DNA of 64,000 nt from Ectobius pallidus (Eukaryota; Arthropoda; Insecta; Blattodea; Ectobiidae). Within the stretch, counting starts at the first letter, position 1; every line of letters begins with the position of its first letter. The stretch spans positions 41,407,502-41,471,501 of the forward strand of contig CAXKWD010000008.1 of assembly GCA_964059195.1 (NCBI GenBank). Direction: 5' to 3'. Below are positions 31,411 through 43,823 of the stretch, one piece after another. Below the pieces are notes generated by a model, which was not told the origin of the DNA, ran no database searches, and was given only the letters and a program-made list of their open reading frames with translations. The translations under genes and the position numbers were made by a program.

Positions 31411-31609
31411 ATTCAGGTTGGAGCTCTGGGTGATTCTGCAAAATACCAATAGCTCCTCCTCTGGGAAATTTTTCTTCAAGTTTTTCTAAATCACTTTCTT
31501 TTACTTCGTCAATTTCTTGTGTAAGTATCTTCAGATATTCAGACGCTTTGCCAGCTGTAACGTATGCATGACATAATCGATTATCATATGATACCATTTT
31601 CTTCATGTC
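31411..31609 (-). CDS. LRPPRC: Host gene exon (LRPPRC/bsf-like PPR protein)
   Basis: This 199 bp exon lies between the acceptor TATTTTCAG and the donor GAAT/GTAAGG. It starts in phase 0, matching the end of the 61627-61846 exon, and ends in phase 1, matching 9444. It encodes DMKKMVSYDNRLCHAYVTAG followed by KASEYLKILTQEIDEVKESD and GAIGILQNHPELQPE. The motif VSYDNRLCxAYxxxGKAxEYL closely resembles my recollection of vertebrate LRPPRC, and is the strongest basis for naming the gene. There are no stops and no repeats inside. The introns on both sides carry most of the transposons of the window. Confidence 0.7.
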
Positions 31610-31639
31610 CTGAAAATAATAAATAAAAATCATTTACAC

Positions 31640-33273
31640 TTTTATTCCACTATCCTTTGTTCATCACTTTGATAATAATTAGACATTTGAAACAGATAAA
31701 TGAATGCAGTTGAATTTGTTTTAAAAACAAAAAAGTTACAGCAATTAAATCTGCAAACTGATATGAGGCTATACTAAATTAATGGTATAAAAATAAAGAA
31801 ACTGAAAAAAGAGACAGATTTATAAATTTTTAATCTCCATTAAAAAATTTCTAGATTTATTGTAGCCCACATTTCTGAAAGAAACAAGTAATTTGAGATG
31901 ATGTCTGCAGCTATATGCAGTTAAGTATCCAAGATGTCAACGCTTGAGCTAGCTACTATGTTTTTCAAATGGCAAGTGATATGGCTAACAACGAATGTTA
32001 TGCGCAGACACGATAAATATTGCTGGTATATGAGAGTTCCCTCCTTGCCCTGCCCTTCTTCCTCAGTTGCTTATCGCTCTTGGCCATGAATGAATGCATG
32101 ACATATAAGCAAGCGTTCTTTAGAAATAAGTATGAATTCAACTGTAATAATAAACACGTTACTTGAATAATATATATTTAGTACCGGTACAGTATTTAGT
32201 TTAATAGTTTTACTGTCTGTTGAGGGCCTAAAATGAAATACGATGAATACCTGTTACTTGGGCATAAAGTATGCTTCCTTGGTAAGAAGAAAACTGGAGC
32301 ACTGCTGGAGTCAGCAAATGCATAAAACAATAACCTTGTTTACACCACACACTATGGAAGTGAGATTTGGCACTTTTTTTAATCAAGTTTTTCTCTCTTC
32401 TTTTATGGAACACTTAAAAAACATACATGCTTAAAATAATGTGTTTAGCCTGGCTTTGCATGTGACTTCACTGCTTGCAGTTGGTATAGGCTATTTAACA
32501 ACATAGCAGAGCCCTAATGAAATAGTCACTAAAGTATGTCCATACATTTGCTATTAGCTTTAAGCTATGTCAGTGCTTTTTATGAGAGCATGTCACTGAT
32601 AGAAAGAAAGGACATATGTGTTTATTGTTGTTAGTCCACCAGATGGCCCACAACAAGAGCATTGTAATAACATACAAGACACATAAATTAGATCTGAATG
32701 CCTATGATGTCCTCACTCAGTTACTGCTGTAATACTAACAATGCAAACATTTATTTAATGGTAGGTTAGGAAACAGTTAAACTAAAAATATGATTTTTGC
32801 ACTTACGTGTGCAGAACTATGTCCTCTTTCCCTTTAACTGAACCCCATAGAGTGAAATTACAATACTTCCATGTACTGTCATATTTCAAAGTCCTATTTC
32901 TCCGTTTGTGGTCATGCAGCCTAAAAGCGGGAATAGAGTTTGGCAACATTGCATAACCTTGATTGGACAGCATATCAAATCAAGAGAAGGGCAAAATGCT
33001 TCCCATTTGAAAAACATAGGAATGAATTTTGGATCTGTAATAACTCATTTAAATTAAAGGATGAGTTGATCCATGAAGAATTATGTGATTTGTGCATCCA
33101 AAGCTGCATATTCAGAATTATGTTGGCTTAATGGAAATGAGGTGTGGTGTAAGGCTTGCACCAGTGTTCTCAAACTTATTCAAGATAGGGAAATCCTCCA
33201 AGAGAATACTAGCAAGATGATTAGTGTAACTGTGAAAAATGATCTTCAGAAGGAAATGTAAAAGAAGTTTTTT
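31640..33273. other. No gene assigned; two overlapping frames of unclear origin near 33000
   Basis: Mostly AT-rich intron sequence. At 32990-33240 two plus-strand frames (FPFEKHRNEFWICNNSF and WCKACTSVLKLIQDRE) look like pieces of one Cys-containing protein broken by a frameshift. I do not recognise the family. Confidence 0.3.
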
Positions 33274-35958
33274 TTAGTGGCGTAGCGTAAGGGTAGACTT
33301 TGAGACAGAGTCTACCTAAATAATATGATAGGATGTATCCATAAATAAATAACGGCAGCATCAACCCAGTAATTAATCTCTATAAACTCATTAGTCCTTT
33401 CATCAGAATATTTTTCGCCTCTGCATATCCCAACCCTTACTGCTATTACGTGTCAATTTGTGGGCCGCGTGCTTAGACAGCCAAGAAATCTCATGATGCG
33501 GCAGTCGAGCTGAAATTGAGCTATGGTTCAGCCAGTTGAGTTTCATCAAGTGCAAGTTATATGACTTTTCCCACTAAGTGTTAACGTACTCGTTGGGAAG
33601 ATGAGCCAATTTGTTTCGTAAGCGCGGCATAAAGTCACCACCTCAGAGACTGGATGAAGAGTTTAGGAAACTAGTCTCTTCTCTTGATGCGGGTGATTTT
33701 TACTTACACTATGAGGAACATCCATCTGTCAGGTGGCTATCTCCTACCGAATTATTCGGTGTTAGCATGATAATCACGTGAGCGAACAGGCGATGTAATC
33801 ACCAAGAATACTAATACTTAAATGAGACTCATTGGGTAGATTATCGTGACAGAAGCATAACCTGTGCTCTGTTAGCAAAAGACAATACCATATACTGTAT
33901 CAGTTTGTGAGACAGATGTTCCGGACAAAGGGTTAAACTTGTGATTGTTTCACTGTCGTGTGTTTTAATGTGTAAGAAGAATGGATAATTCCACAGATAT
34001 AGTTGCCTACTTATTAAAAACACCGTTTTCGACTCTGTCTTATGAACAGAAGTGTGAAGTAAAAGGTAAAACACCAACTCCTAAGCTTGACATTGTTCTG
34101 CAAGAAAAAAATCCAAAAACGGACATTCCAGACGTCTTGGTACAGTAAATTTAATTGGTTAGCTGGTAGTTACACTCACAGTAAACTGTACTGTTTTGTA
34201 TGTTTGTTATTTGGTTGGAAAAAGGAATGGAGCAAAGAAGGAATATCAAGTGTAAAAAACATTGAAAGGAAAGCGTGTAAACATGAAGCCTCTAAAAGGC
34301 ATATTCATAACAAAGAATCGTTCAAACTACTGGGTAGGGGAACACGAATTGAACACGTCTTGTCTGAAGCTGCACGATTATCTACAATTAAACACAATGA
34401 AAAAGTCAGCCAATCACAGAGTATTAGGTCGCATCATTCAAGCTGTGGCTTTTTAAGTCAAACAAGAATTAGCCTTCAGAAGTCACAGAGAAGGGTCGGA
34501 ATCTAGTAACAAAGGCTATTTTATAGAGTTGTTAGATTATACAGCACAGGAAGAACAATTTATGAGGGATCACCTGTCTTCATCATCATCTTCATCTTCC
34601 TCCTCCTCTTCTTCTGCCTTCAAAGGTACTTCCCCAGATATTCAAAATGAACTGATTCAAATTATAACGTTAGTTTTAAATGAACAGATTCAGCGGGAAA
34701 TCAGGGAAGCTTATTTTGTATCTGTGCAAGCGGACAAAACATTGGATGTTTGATGCAAGAGTCAGCTAAGTATCATCTTCCGATACTGCATAGGTGATAG
34801 AGTTGAGGAGAGATTTGTGGTTTTTTTTTTATGTTTCTGCGAGAAAAATTGCTAAGTGTCTATTTGAAACAATCCTCAATGTTTTGAAAGACTGGGACAT
34901 TACTTCTAAGGTAGTAAGTCAAACTTATGATGGTGCTGCAGTAATGGCTGCCGAGAAGGGTGGGGTGCAAGGAATGATAAAGTAAGTTTGTCCAAATGCT
35001 CTCTTCCTACATTGTTATGCGCATCAATTAAATCTTGTGTTATTGCATGGTTCTAAGATAATTAAAGAGGTGTGCATATTCATATATGATCTTGCAGCTT
35101 TTCATAACTTTTTCATTAAATCTTCGAAGCGCACGGCTCTTTTAACCGAAAAGGGTTTCAAAGTGCCTCATGCAAACACAACACACTGGAACTTTCATTC
35201 GAGAGCCGTGTCAACCATATCAACACATTTCAATGACCTAAATGAAATATTTGAAGCAATCATTGATGATCCGGATAATCAGTGGGATTCAGACTCATTA
35301 AACTGTGCTACTGGTTTGAAATGATGCTTAGACAGCCCTAAATTTGTTTATCTACTTTGTTTCTAGCAAACGACCTTTGTTTTTGTTGATATTTTGTTTA
35401 ATGTGCTTCAGAGCAAAATTCATTCAAATATCTTGGTATGTTAGAATGAAATAAAATCAGCAATAACATATATACAGAAGCTCAGGCAGGAAGACACCAT
35501 CACCGACTGCATACATAAAAGTAAGACACTGTATGAAAAACTAGAATTCAGTGAATCTGAAAGATCAAAGTTGAAACGGCTATCGTATGAAATACTGGAC
35601 TCACTAGTGGTTCAATTAGAAACAAGATTTGAGGATTTACCCAAACTCAAATTCGTTGAACTAGTGAATGAGCAGTTATATCCACAGTAAAGTGTTGAAT
35701 TTCCGAAAACGAAATTAATTACACTAATTGATATATATCCATTTTTCAATCCTGAAAAACTTGAAGGTGAACTCTTAAATGTATACGGGGATACAGCAAA
35801 GCATTTGTCACCGCCCCTGCTTTTGCGTTACTTGGTAAACAATAGTTTGGATGATCTGTACGTAGAGACCACTAAATTATTGCGACTAGTGCTAACATTG
35901 CCTGTCACTACTGCCAGCAGTGAACGAAGTATGAGCATGCTTAAAAGAATTAAGTCTT

Positions 35959-37166
35959 TGTTACCGCCAGGCGACCCTTCCTCTGTTAGCGGACCGTAAA
36001 GAATTAGTTGTGGGTTCGATTCCCGGCGATAACATGTGGGAAGAAAAAATATGAGAAGATTGGAAACACAAACTCTACTGCATTTCCAATCATGAACAGA
36101 TAGAATATCATACAAGTTGTATGCACACATGGATGATGACGCTGCTCGGATAAATAAACGTGAGATTTGAAATTGTAGATGCACTTCTTGAATCTTGAAG
36201 TTCTGATTGAATCCAGATATACATAAATGCACTGGCAGACTGTATCAATAGGAGGACCAGTTTGTTGTAGTAAAGAATAGCGTGTTGAAATTGTTATTTT
36301 CAAACAGCTACAAAGATTGTATATTGTATATTAAATGCTTGATGCTGAATTTAAAATATTCACTGCAAAAGTTCAAAGCAATGACTTGAAATAAGTTTAA
36401 GTAAGTAATACGTAACACTTTATTTCTAAAAGATAAATCATCTGTATTTATTCAAAAGTCGCAGTTACATAAAATTCCTTTATGACTGCTAATCTCACCG
36501 AACCAAACTAATCGTTAGTCCTTAGAAACATACCTGTGGTTTTGTGAATTATGAGATTACTCACAGAATTGAATTATTGATTTCCCTTTGATGGCACAAA
36601 TGTCCAGAGAATTGAACGAAGCACTTTAAAAACTTCGTAGAGGAATCCTTGAGATCCTTAAATTATGTTGAATGTGATGTTGAAGGTAATTGCATTACTT
36701 AATCCAATAAAGATGAAGCTGAAAGGCTTTTCGCCCGAACTTACCATTGTGTGAAATGCTAGAAGGTTTGTTGATTGAACATGGAATATGAAGAATGGAA
36801 CATCCATTTGGTAGTCCATTTTGAAGAGGTGATATTGGAATATAATAAAAAACAACTGAAGGTTGAAATAATTAAAAAATCGCTAACCCAAAATAATAGC
36901 TTTATCTAAACATTAGGTTAATTAATCAGTACATTAAAAACACACTATACTAAATATGTAATAAATAAAATAAAGACAGAATTGATAAAATGAGTAATTA
37001 TTTTAAAATAAATAAAATCATTTTGGTGTTGAGGTTAATTGCAACAGTTGTCAAGACATACCTTGAATTAATTAAAACTGTAAGCCTTTCAAATGACAAA
37101 TGAAAACCAAAGCCATCTGAACTAAATTCATGGCAAGCATAGAGAAAGGTATTACATGACGTAACA
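35959..37166 (-). repeat. 3' LTR of the BEL/Pao element
   Basis: 1208 bp, TG...CA ends in each orientation. The terminal 76 bp (35959-36034) is closed by near-complementary arms (TGTTACCGCCAGG and CCCGGCGATAACA) and contains GGGTTCGATTCCC, a tRNA T-arm-like sequence. Confidence 0.9.
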
Positions 37167-37177
37167 TATTGCCCGCG

Positions 37178-37201
37178 ATTATTTCACTTGTGAAATAATC
37201 T
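37178..37201. other. Perfect hairpin just inside the 3' LTR
   Basis: GATTATTTCAC and GTGAAATAATC form an 11 bp stem around TT. It lies 12 bp from the LTR, where a polypurine tract is expected; the purine tract itself is weak. Confidence 0.55.
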
Positions 37202-37236
37202 AAAGTGATGTGAAGTCATGTGATACCCAAAGAGAA

Positions 37237-38877
37237 TTATGATATGAGAAAAGGGAATAAGTAGTATAAGAAAATAAACTTAAAACTAAGAAATGAATTG
37301 AGGGTTGCTAACCAAAACAACAATGAAATGATTGGGCTAGTGATTAGCCTCAGAAATAGGAAGAGGAGCCAATTTAACAATGGGCCTCTTGAATAAGCCT
37401 GTGGCAGTACGCACAGTGACAACACAAATGAGGCCGTCAGGGCCAGGATGAATTTGATGTACAATCCCTAGGGACCACCTTTGAGGAGGGAGATTGTCCT
37501 CAATGATTAGGACTGGAGTACCCAAAGGAATGTCTGAAAGGACCTTGGTCCACTTAGAGCGTCTTTGTAAAGTGTGGAGATAGTCAGCAGATCATTTCTT
37601 CCATATATTATTTGTAAGTTGTTGTAGAGTGTTCGAACGAGAACGTGTGGTGTAACCACCAGACAAGTCAGGGCTTGGTAAGGAAATGATGGGTTTCCCA
37701 ATCAGGAAATGACCAGGTGAAAGGTAACTAACGTCATTAACGTCTTCATTCAATGGAATGAGTGGACGTGAATTTAAGATAGCTTCCACTTGAATCAGCT
37801 TAGTAAGCATCTCTTCAAAAGTAAAGTTAAAAGAGGGTAGCATCCTTTTTAGATGAAACTTGACCGATTTAACTGCGGCCTCGTGAAGACCTCCCATGTG
37901 TGGGGCATTTGGAGGAAGGAAATGGCAATGTATATTCAAATGAGATGTGTCATCTTGAACCACAGATTGATGCTCAGGAGACTGCAACAGCAAAGCTAAT
38001 TGCTTGAGGTCAGTCTGAGCGCCTACGAAGTTAGTGCCATTGTCTGAGGTCACTGAACTTGGAAGGCCTCTACGTCCTGTGAATCGTGAAAATGCGGCAA
38101 GGAAAGCACGAGATGCGAGGTTCGTGACCAATTCAATGTGAATGGCCTTAGTGGACATGCATACGAATATGGCGAGGTAAGCTTTGATAGAGATCTTGGA
38201 GCGAGGACCTCCAAATTTGATTGGATAAGGACTCGCATAATCAATGCTTACGTTGATGAAAGGAGAAATGGGATTTACTATATAAACAGGAAAATCAGCC
38301 ATTTTTTGTTGAAAGGATTTAATGTTGAAACGAAAGCATGTAGTGCATTTTCTTAGAACACTACACACCACCTTCCTAATAGATGGTATCCAAAATCTTT
38401 CTCTTAAGTGAGAAATAACAAGTTGGGATCCAGCATGATTCAACTTGATATGATTGAAATGTATAAGCTGTTTAGTGAAGGCATGATCAGCTGGTAACAA
38501 CATCTGATGTTTGGCTTCAAAAGGTATATCGTTCAAGACGTCCGCCTACCCGAAATACAAAATCCTTGTCAAGAAATGGGTCTAGTTGCTTCAATTTGCT
38601 TGAAGAAGTGACGTCATGATTTGACAATAAATCACGGATCTCTGACGCATAAACTTCTTGCTGTATTAGCCTAACACAGCATTGAAGCGCCTTGTTGAGT
38701 TCAGAAGGCATTAAGGGGCCTTCTATAGGGTTATAAATCTTACGAGAAATATTTATGAATCTCAATACGTAAGACATAACACGAATAGTTTTCAAATATT
38801 CGAATTTGAAAAGACAAGAGTTTAGGTTAGAGGTAGTGGCCTCCATTAGGGACACTACTCTAGTTTCTGGAAGCAAG
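37237..38877 (-). pseudogene. BEL/Pao integrase and C-terminal region
   Basis: After the deletion junction the frame has the linker seen between RNase H and integrase (LKTIRVMSYVLRFINISRK). From 38536 the integrase follows: the zinc-binding part (LIHFNHIKLNHAG, C-x2-C in LRKCTTCFRF), then the catalytic D-D-E core with NVSIDYASPYP, VTSDNGTNFVGA and PHMGGLHEAAVKSVK. The usual tryptophan in GGIWEAAVK is changed. The C-terminal DUF5641-like region appears at 37525-37340 (PVLIIEDNLPPQRWSLG, then VRTATGLFKRPIVKLA). All three catalytic positions are visible, but frame breaks near 38520 and 37590 inactivate it. Confidence 0.85.
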
Positions 38878-40110
38878 TCGGGCTCCATATGATCTAGAGC
38901 GATATATTCATCCTTGAACTTACAATTATCTTCACTGAGAGTGGGATTAGAAGTGAAACGTTTCTCCAATGAGGAGAATCTTTTATAAGCCTGGAGTTTT
39001 GTGCTACCCAGGGTCTGAGGATCAGATAACAAAGGAAGTTTTACCACATATCTTCCTTCTGAGTCCCGTTGCTTTTCGCATATAGAGTCGTCGAGAATGC
39101 AATCAGAATTAGATTTTTTTTCTAATTCCCAAAACTGAGAAAGTTGCCTGCTAATGTTTTGATCAGCAGTGAGGAAGGCAGGATAATGTGTGGGAGACCC
39201 GCTAGAATGGTCGGGTTCCTTAGAAACCTTGTTAGAAGGCCTTGAATTGGATTGGCGGTTGTGCATATTTTGCAGAGCCATGTTCTGTTCAGACCTGATG
39301 GGTTGTGGTAACTTACCAGCGAAATACCAACCCAAGTGCGAGTTCTGAATTACAGGCATATTAGGTGCAGATATCTGACCTGCACAGACAATTTGTGAAT
39401 ATATTTCCACACCTAATAACAAGTCTACATACTTAGGAATATTGAATCTGGAATCAGCCAATGAAAGATTTGGCGGAATATTCCAATTTGTAGTATTGAC
39501 AGGCTTGCGTGGAAATTTCGATGTAGAGATTTCCGGTATAATTATGACATCGGTGTTGCAATGCCATGAAGTAGTGACAGACTTAATGGAAATCGACGTC
39601 ATCTTAAGACTGTCTGCCTTAGATGACAATATACCAGCTAAGTAGTACGCTGGTGATGAAGCGATAATTTTAAATGATTGAATAACCTGTTAGACATAAG
39701 GTTACAATCAGAACAACTGTCAAGCAATGCGGTGGCTTCAACAGAATGGCCATCCCTGTGCATTACTAGAACAGTGGCGGTTGGGAGCAAACAGCTTTGT
39801 TGAGGTTGGAAGACTGACATTACCCCAGCAGTATTGACAGCTAGGTTACCGTTAATATGTGCTGGATTATGAAGGTAAGTGCCATGTTTCCTCTTACAAA
39901 TCTTGCACGTATAAGTGCTACAATAGGGGGCGTGACCCTTAGAGTAATAACACACTTGACATAATCGTTGTGTTTCGACAAAATTGTCTCTATTAGAAAA
40001 ATCCATGGCCTTGAAAACCTCACAATGTTGCAGTTCATGGAATCCATTGTTACAACAGAAGCACTTGGGCTTGGAGACAACCTTGCCATTAGGAGTGGTT
40101 GTATTAGATA
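38878..40110 (-). pseudogene. BEL/Pao zinc knuckles and protease (DUF1758) region
   Basis: From 40110: Cys/His knuckles (CQVCYYSKGHAPYC and CKICKRKHGTYLH), then the aspartic-protease-like stretch VEATALLDSCSDCNLMS, where the usual LLDSGS is changed to LLDSCS. After a frame change near 39640 it continues with KYVDLLLGVEIYSQIV and NSHLGWYFAGKL, both typical of the family. The region before reverse transcriptase (FWELEKKS, then YVVKLPLL and EDNCKFKDEYIALDHMEPD) is present and then stops being RT-like at about 38880. Confidence 0.78.
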
Positions 40111-40132
40111 CAATAGGCTTTGCTGGCTTTCC

Positions 40133-41443
40133 TTAAAGCTGAGTCAGTATCTGACAAACCCGTACCCTGGATTCTAAAAACGTGAACAAATCTTTGAGGC
40201 TAGGCATTTTGCCTGAGGCGAGAGAGGATTCCCATTCCTTTATCAAGAATGGAGGAAGCTTGTCGAGTACAATCTTTGCTATAATCAAGTCAGATAGTTC
40301 CACACCAACATTAAGCGAGTTCAAAGCATGAACAGTGCTTATAAAATGGTCATCGAACTTCTGAAGAGATTCAGCGGAATTCCTTTCTAAAACAGGTGAA
40401 AATAGCTTCTCCAAGTGGGTATTGGCAATAAGTCGGTCATTATCAAACCTAGCCGATAGCGTGCTCCATGCTACATCAAACGTAGCAGCAGAGACAGGAA
40501 TGTTTTGAATCATTGTCATAACTTCTGGTGCTAGACAGGACTTCAAATATTGAAATTTGTCCATGCTGGATATGTGTTTATGCTCTATGATTAGAGAATT
40601 GAAAGTGTCCCTAAACTCAATCCAGGCAGCTGGGTCACCAGTGAAATGAGGGAGCCTAATCTCTGGGAGTTTAGGGAGAGAGGGAACAAATTGAGACGAT
40701 GATTGAATAGCAGAAAGAGCTTGATTGGGCTCGTAATGATGCTTAGTTTCATCAACTGAACTTCGAAGAATAGCAATTGCCTCATGAAAGGCAGACTCAA
40801 CCTCAAACCTTTGAAGTTTAATAGGTTCATTGAGTTCCTGTATGTTAATACGTGAATATTCAGTCTCGTACTCACTAATATTTTCTCGAAGGATGTACGC
40901 AGACTCAGAGCCTTACAGTAAGATTCTCTGTCTTCTATGACAAGTGCTTGGATTGCCTGAACATCATTGACAAAACGTGTCTTTATAAAATCGACACTAG
41001 CTAGCTTAGCCCTTGTTTCGGCTTCAGCTGCGGCTAATCTAGCCTGAGCCTTCTCTTGGGCTGCAATTGACTTAGCCTGAGCCTCCTCTCGGGCTGCAAC
41101 TATCTTAGCCTGAGCCTCCTCTCGGGCTGCAACTAACTGTCTTATCTTCATCTTGGGAAATGAACTTGTCTAAGTGAGAGAGGGCTTGGAAAACGGTTTC
41201 TTCGACTTCTTCCCTATAAGCCATTTCGGCATCTGAAAATTCTATCTGCTCGATTTGAGATTGAATGTCTTGAAAATCATTGCTAAGTTCTGTCATAGTA
41301 TCTTTGTGCCTAAGCAGGTCTTGAATAGAAACTTCACTAGAGCTAGTGTGATCAACTATTATATGGGCTTGGCGGGAAATTCGACTCTTAACAGGGGTTC
41401 GTTTAACCTTAAGGGTCGCGAATTCTGGACCCGGATTAGTCAT
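40133..41443 (-). pseudogene. BEL/Pao gag
   Basis: From 41443: MTNPGPEFATLKVKRTPVKS, a helical region, a long Glu/Ala/Arg-rich coiled coil made of repeated AREEAQAK units (41150-41000), then after frame changes the conserved gag core (MDKFQYLKSCLAPEVMTMIQ, then FDVAWSTLSARFDN and LDKLPPFLIKEWES), the DUF1759 type known from Pao elements. It would form the particle core. Frame breaks near 41130 and 40910 disrupt it. A second copy of this gag lies at 54960-55862. Confidence 0.8.
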
Positions 41444-41929
41444 CTGATGAGATTTGCAGAAGTTTTTTACAATATATAATTGTTCAGTGTTAAATTAACT
41501 GCCCGCGTTTCGGGAATTACACATAGAAGTTTACAATAGTCGTGATTGAGATGAACAGACAGAACAGTTAAATACACTTGAAATTGTGTAGAATCTGTAT
41601 CAGGTGTTTGTATTGTTGACTATGAAATTATACAATGTTTACAAATTAACAAGTATTACAGTATGATAGTTAGGTAGCTCCGTACATAGATCTCAAACGT
41701 GTTGAGGACGCGGAGATATGATTGACATTATTAAAACTTGATAATAATAGAGATGCTAATGTTTATATTTAGAAGACAACACTTATATTGTAGCCAAATG
41801 CAGTACTTTGCATGAATTCAAACAGGCTAGCAAATGCCTGGAGAAACTTAATGTATTATACAAGATGAATTATTTATGTTAGTCAAGCAAATGCACTGAT
41901 TATAATTCACGTTCGGAGCGGCCAGCAAT

Positions 41930-41947
41930 ATCCGGCCCGGAGGACCA
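41930..41947 (-). promoter_or_regulatory. Putative primer binding site
   Basis: On the minus strand, three bases after the 5' LTR, TGGTCCTCCGGGCCGGAT starts with TGG as expected for pairing with a tRNA 3' CCA end. The tRNA was not identified. Confidence 0.45.
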
Positions 41948-41950
41948 ACA

Positions 41951-43144
41951 TGTTACCGCCAGGCGACCCTTCCCCTGTTAGCGGACCGTAAAGAATTAGT
42001 TGTGGATTCGATTCCCGGCGATAACATGCGGGAAAAAATAATATGAGAAGATTGGAAACTCAAACTCTACTGCATTTCCAATCATGAATAGATAGAATAG
42101 CATACAAGTTTTATGCACACATGGATGATGACGCTGCTCGGATAACATAAACGTGAGGTTTGAAATTGTAGATGCATTTCTTGAATCTTGAAGTTCTGAT
42201 TGCATCCAGATATACATAAATGCACTGGCAGACTGTATCAATATGAGGACTCGTTTGTTGTAGTAAAGAATAGCGTGTTGAAATTGTTATTTTCAAACAG
42301 CTAGAAAGATTGTATAATGTATATTAAATGCTTGATGCTGAATTTAAAATATTCACTGCACAAGTTCAAAGCAATGACTTGAAATAAGCGATTAACACTT
42401 TATTCTAATAGATAAATCGTCTGTATTTATTCACAAGTCGCAGCTACATAAAATTCCTTTATGACTGCTAATCTCACCGAACCAAACTAATCGTTAGTCC
42501 TTAGAAACGTACCTTTGGTTTTGTGAATTATGAGATTACTCACAGAATTGAATTATTGATTTCCCTTTGATGGCACAAATGTCCAGAGAATTGAACGAAG
42601 CACTTTAAAAACTTCGTAGAGGAATCCTTGAGATCCTTAAATTATGTTGAATGTGATGTTGAAGGTAATTGCATTACTTAATCCAATAAAGATGAAGCTG
42701 AAAGGCTTTTCGCCCGAACTTACCATTGTGTGAAATGCTAGAAGGTTTGTTGATTGAACATGGAATATGAAGAATGGAACATCCATTTGGTAGTCCATTT
42801 TGAAGAGGTGATATTGGAATATAATAAAAAACAACTGAAGGTTGAAATAATTAAAAAATCGCTAACCCAAAATAATAGCTTTATCTAAACATTAGGTTAA
42901 TTAATCAGTACATTAAAAACACACTATACTAAATATGTAATAAATAAAATAAAGACAGAATTGATAAAATGAGTAATTATTTTAAAATAAATAAAATCAT
43001 TTTGGTGTTGAGGTTAATTGCAACAGTTGTCAAGACATACCTTGAATTAATTAAAACTGTAAGCCATTAAAATGACAAATGAAAGCCAAAGCCATCTGAA
43101 CTAAATCATGGCAAGCATAGAGATAGTTATTACATGACGTAACA
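41951..43144 (-). repeat. 5' LTR of the BEL/Pao element
   Basis: 1194 bp. It matches 35959-37166 with small indels, for example a shorter AAGTAAGTAATACG stretch near 42387. It carries the same tRNA-like terminal 76 bp, here with GGATTCGATTCCC. Confidence 0.9.
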
Positions 43145-43626
43145 TACTTACTTGAGGAATTCTATGACAAATCAAAGACTATCATGTTTAGCCACGTTGG
43201 CAATTGAAAAACAGCTACTACAGTGGCTTTCAAATGAGAAGTCTTTTCCTTCACCGCCAATCACGTGTACGGGCTAAAAGACTGCCGCAAGCAATGAGAG
43301 TCTTCCCTCCGTCTCGCCGTCTCTGATTGGACCACGTATCTATGCAGTTGAAGGACATAGGACTTGTCATCTGCAAAGCACCTTAAGTGAAATGTGATCA
43401 TACTTTTAAAGAACGTGTGATTGATATCTTCACAGAGAAGAGAAATTGCCGATTGTGGCTTATACACAAGAAGATCTAGATGAGTACCGGTACAAAGTTT
43501 TTATGATTTAGGCATTTATTTTCAATGGAACCCTACTTTATTTTGTAAACTATGTTTTTGGTTTAAAATCTAAATCCAGACAATTTAAATAATAAAATAG
43601 TGATTGTGGTACTACTAGCACTAGTG

Positions 43627-43663
43627 TTGATGATGATGATGATGATGATAATAATAATAATAA
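43627..43663. repeat. GAT/AAT compound microsatellite
   Basis: GAT units followed by AAT units, inside the 3' part of the hAT element. Confidence 0.9.
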
Positions 43664-43823
43664 CATATAGGTAAAGTATATACAGAATGGAATCCATGTG
43701 CAAATATTGGCATTATGTTATTATTTAAAACACTAATAAAATGGAAATTCATGTGTCATTTAAACAATTAAAAAATCATATTTCAAATTTAGTATAACCA
43801 GAATACGTCAAGCTACGCCACTG

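Larger units (their letters stand above)
35959..43144 (-). mobile_element. BEL/Pao LTR retrotransposon, RT-deleted (7.2 kb)
   Basis: It has two direct LTRs (35959-37166 and 41951-43144) starting TGTTACC and ending GTAACA. Genes run on the minus strand in the order gag, protease, integrase; the reverse transcriptase and RNase H part is missing. It sits inside a hAT transposase ORF. Flanks GTCTT and TACTT are an imperfect target duplication of the length usual for the family. LTR divergence is low (mostly indels and scattered substitutions), so insertion is later than the hAT. Confidence 0.88.
33981..43277 (+). pseudogene. hAT transposase (ZMYM1-like family), interrupted
   Basis: The ATG at 33981 opens MDNSTDIVAYLLKTPFSTLS. 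After a frame change comes the TTF-type zinc-finger region (TFQTSWYSKFNWLAGSYTHS, then YCFVCLLF), a polyserine microsatellite (34580-34617), and the RNase H-like core: VSVQADKTLDV, SQTYDGAAVMAAEKGGVQGM and LHCYAHQLNLVLLHGSK. The C-terminal dimerisation region (LPVTTASSERSMSMLKRIK) is cut at 35958 and resumes after the retrotransposon at 43145 with YLRNSMTNQRLSCLATLAIE, ending at TAA 43275. Stops (34753, 34986) and several frame changes make it inactive. The family normally excises hAT DNA and leaves 8 bp duplications. Confidence 0.82.
33275..43823 (+). mobile_element. hAT transposon with its transposase gene, split by a BEL/Pao element
   Basis: The left end TAGTGGCGTAGCGTAAGG and the inverted right end CAGTGGCGTAGCTTGACG are hAT-type termini; the first base differs on the left. 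Between them lies a broken hAT transposase (33981-43277). Removing the retrotransposon (35959-43144) leaves about 3.4 kb, a normal size for a full hAT element. The 8 bp flanks do not match convincingly, so the target duplication has probably decayed. Confidence 0.8.

Noticed and set aside
34580..34620. CRISPR-like or structured repeat
   Set aside because: It is a TCA/TCC microsatellite coding for polyserine in the hAT transposase relic.
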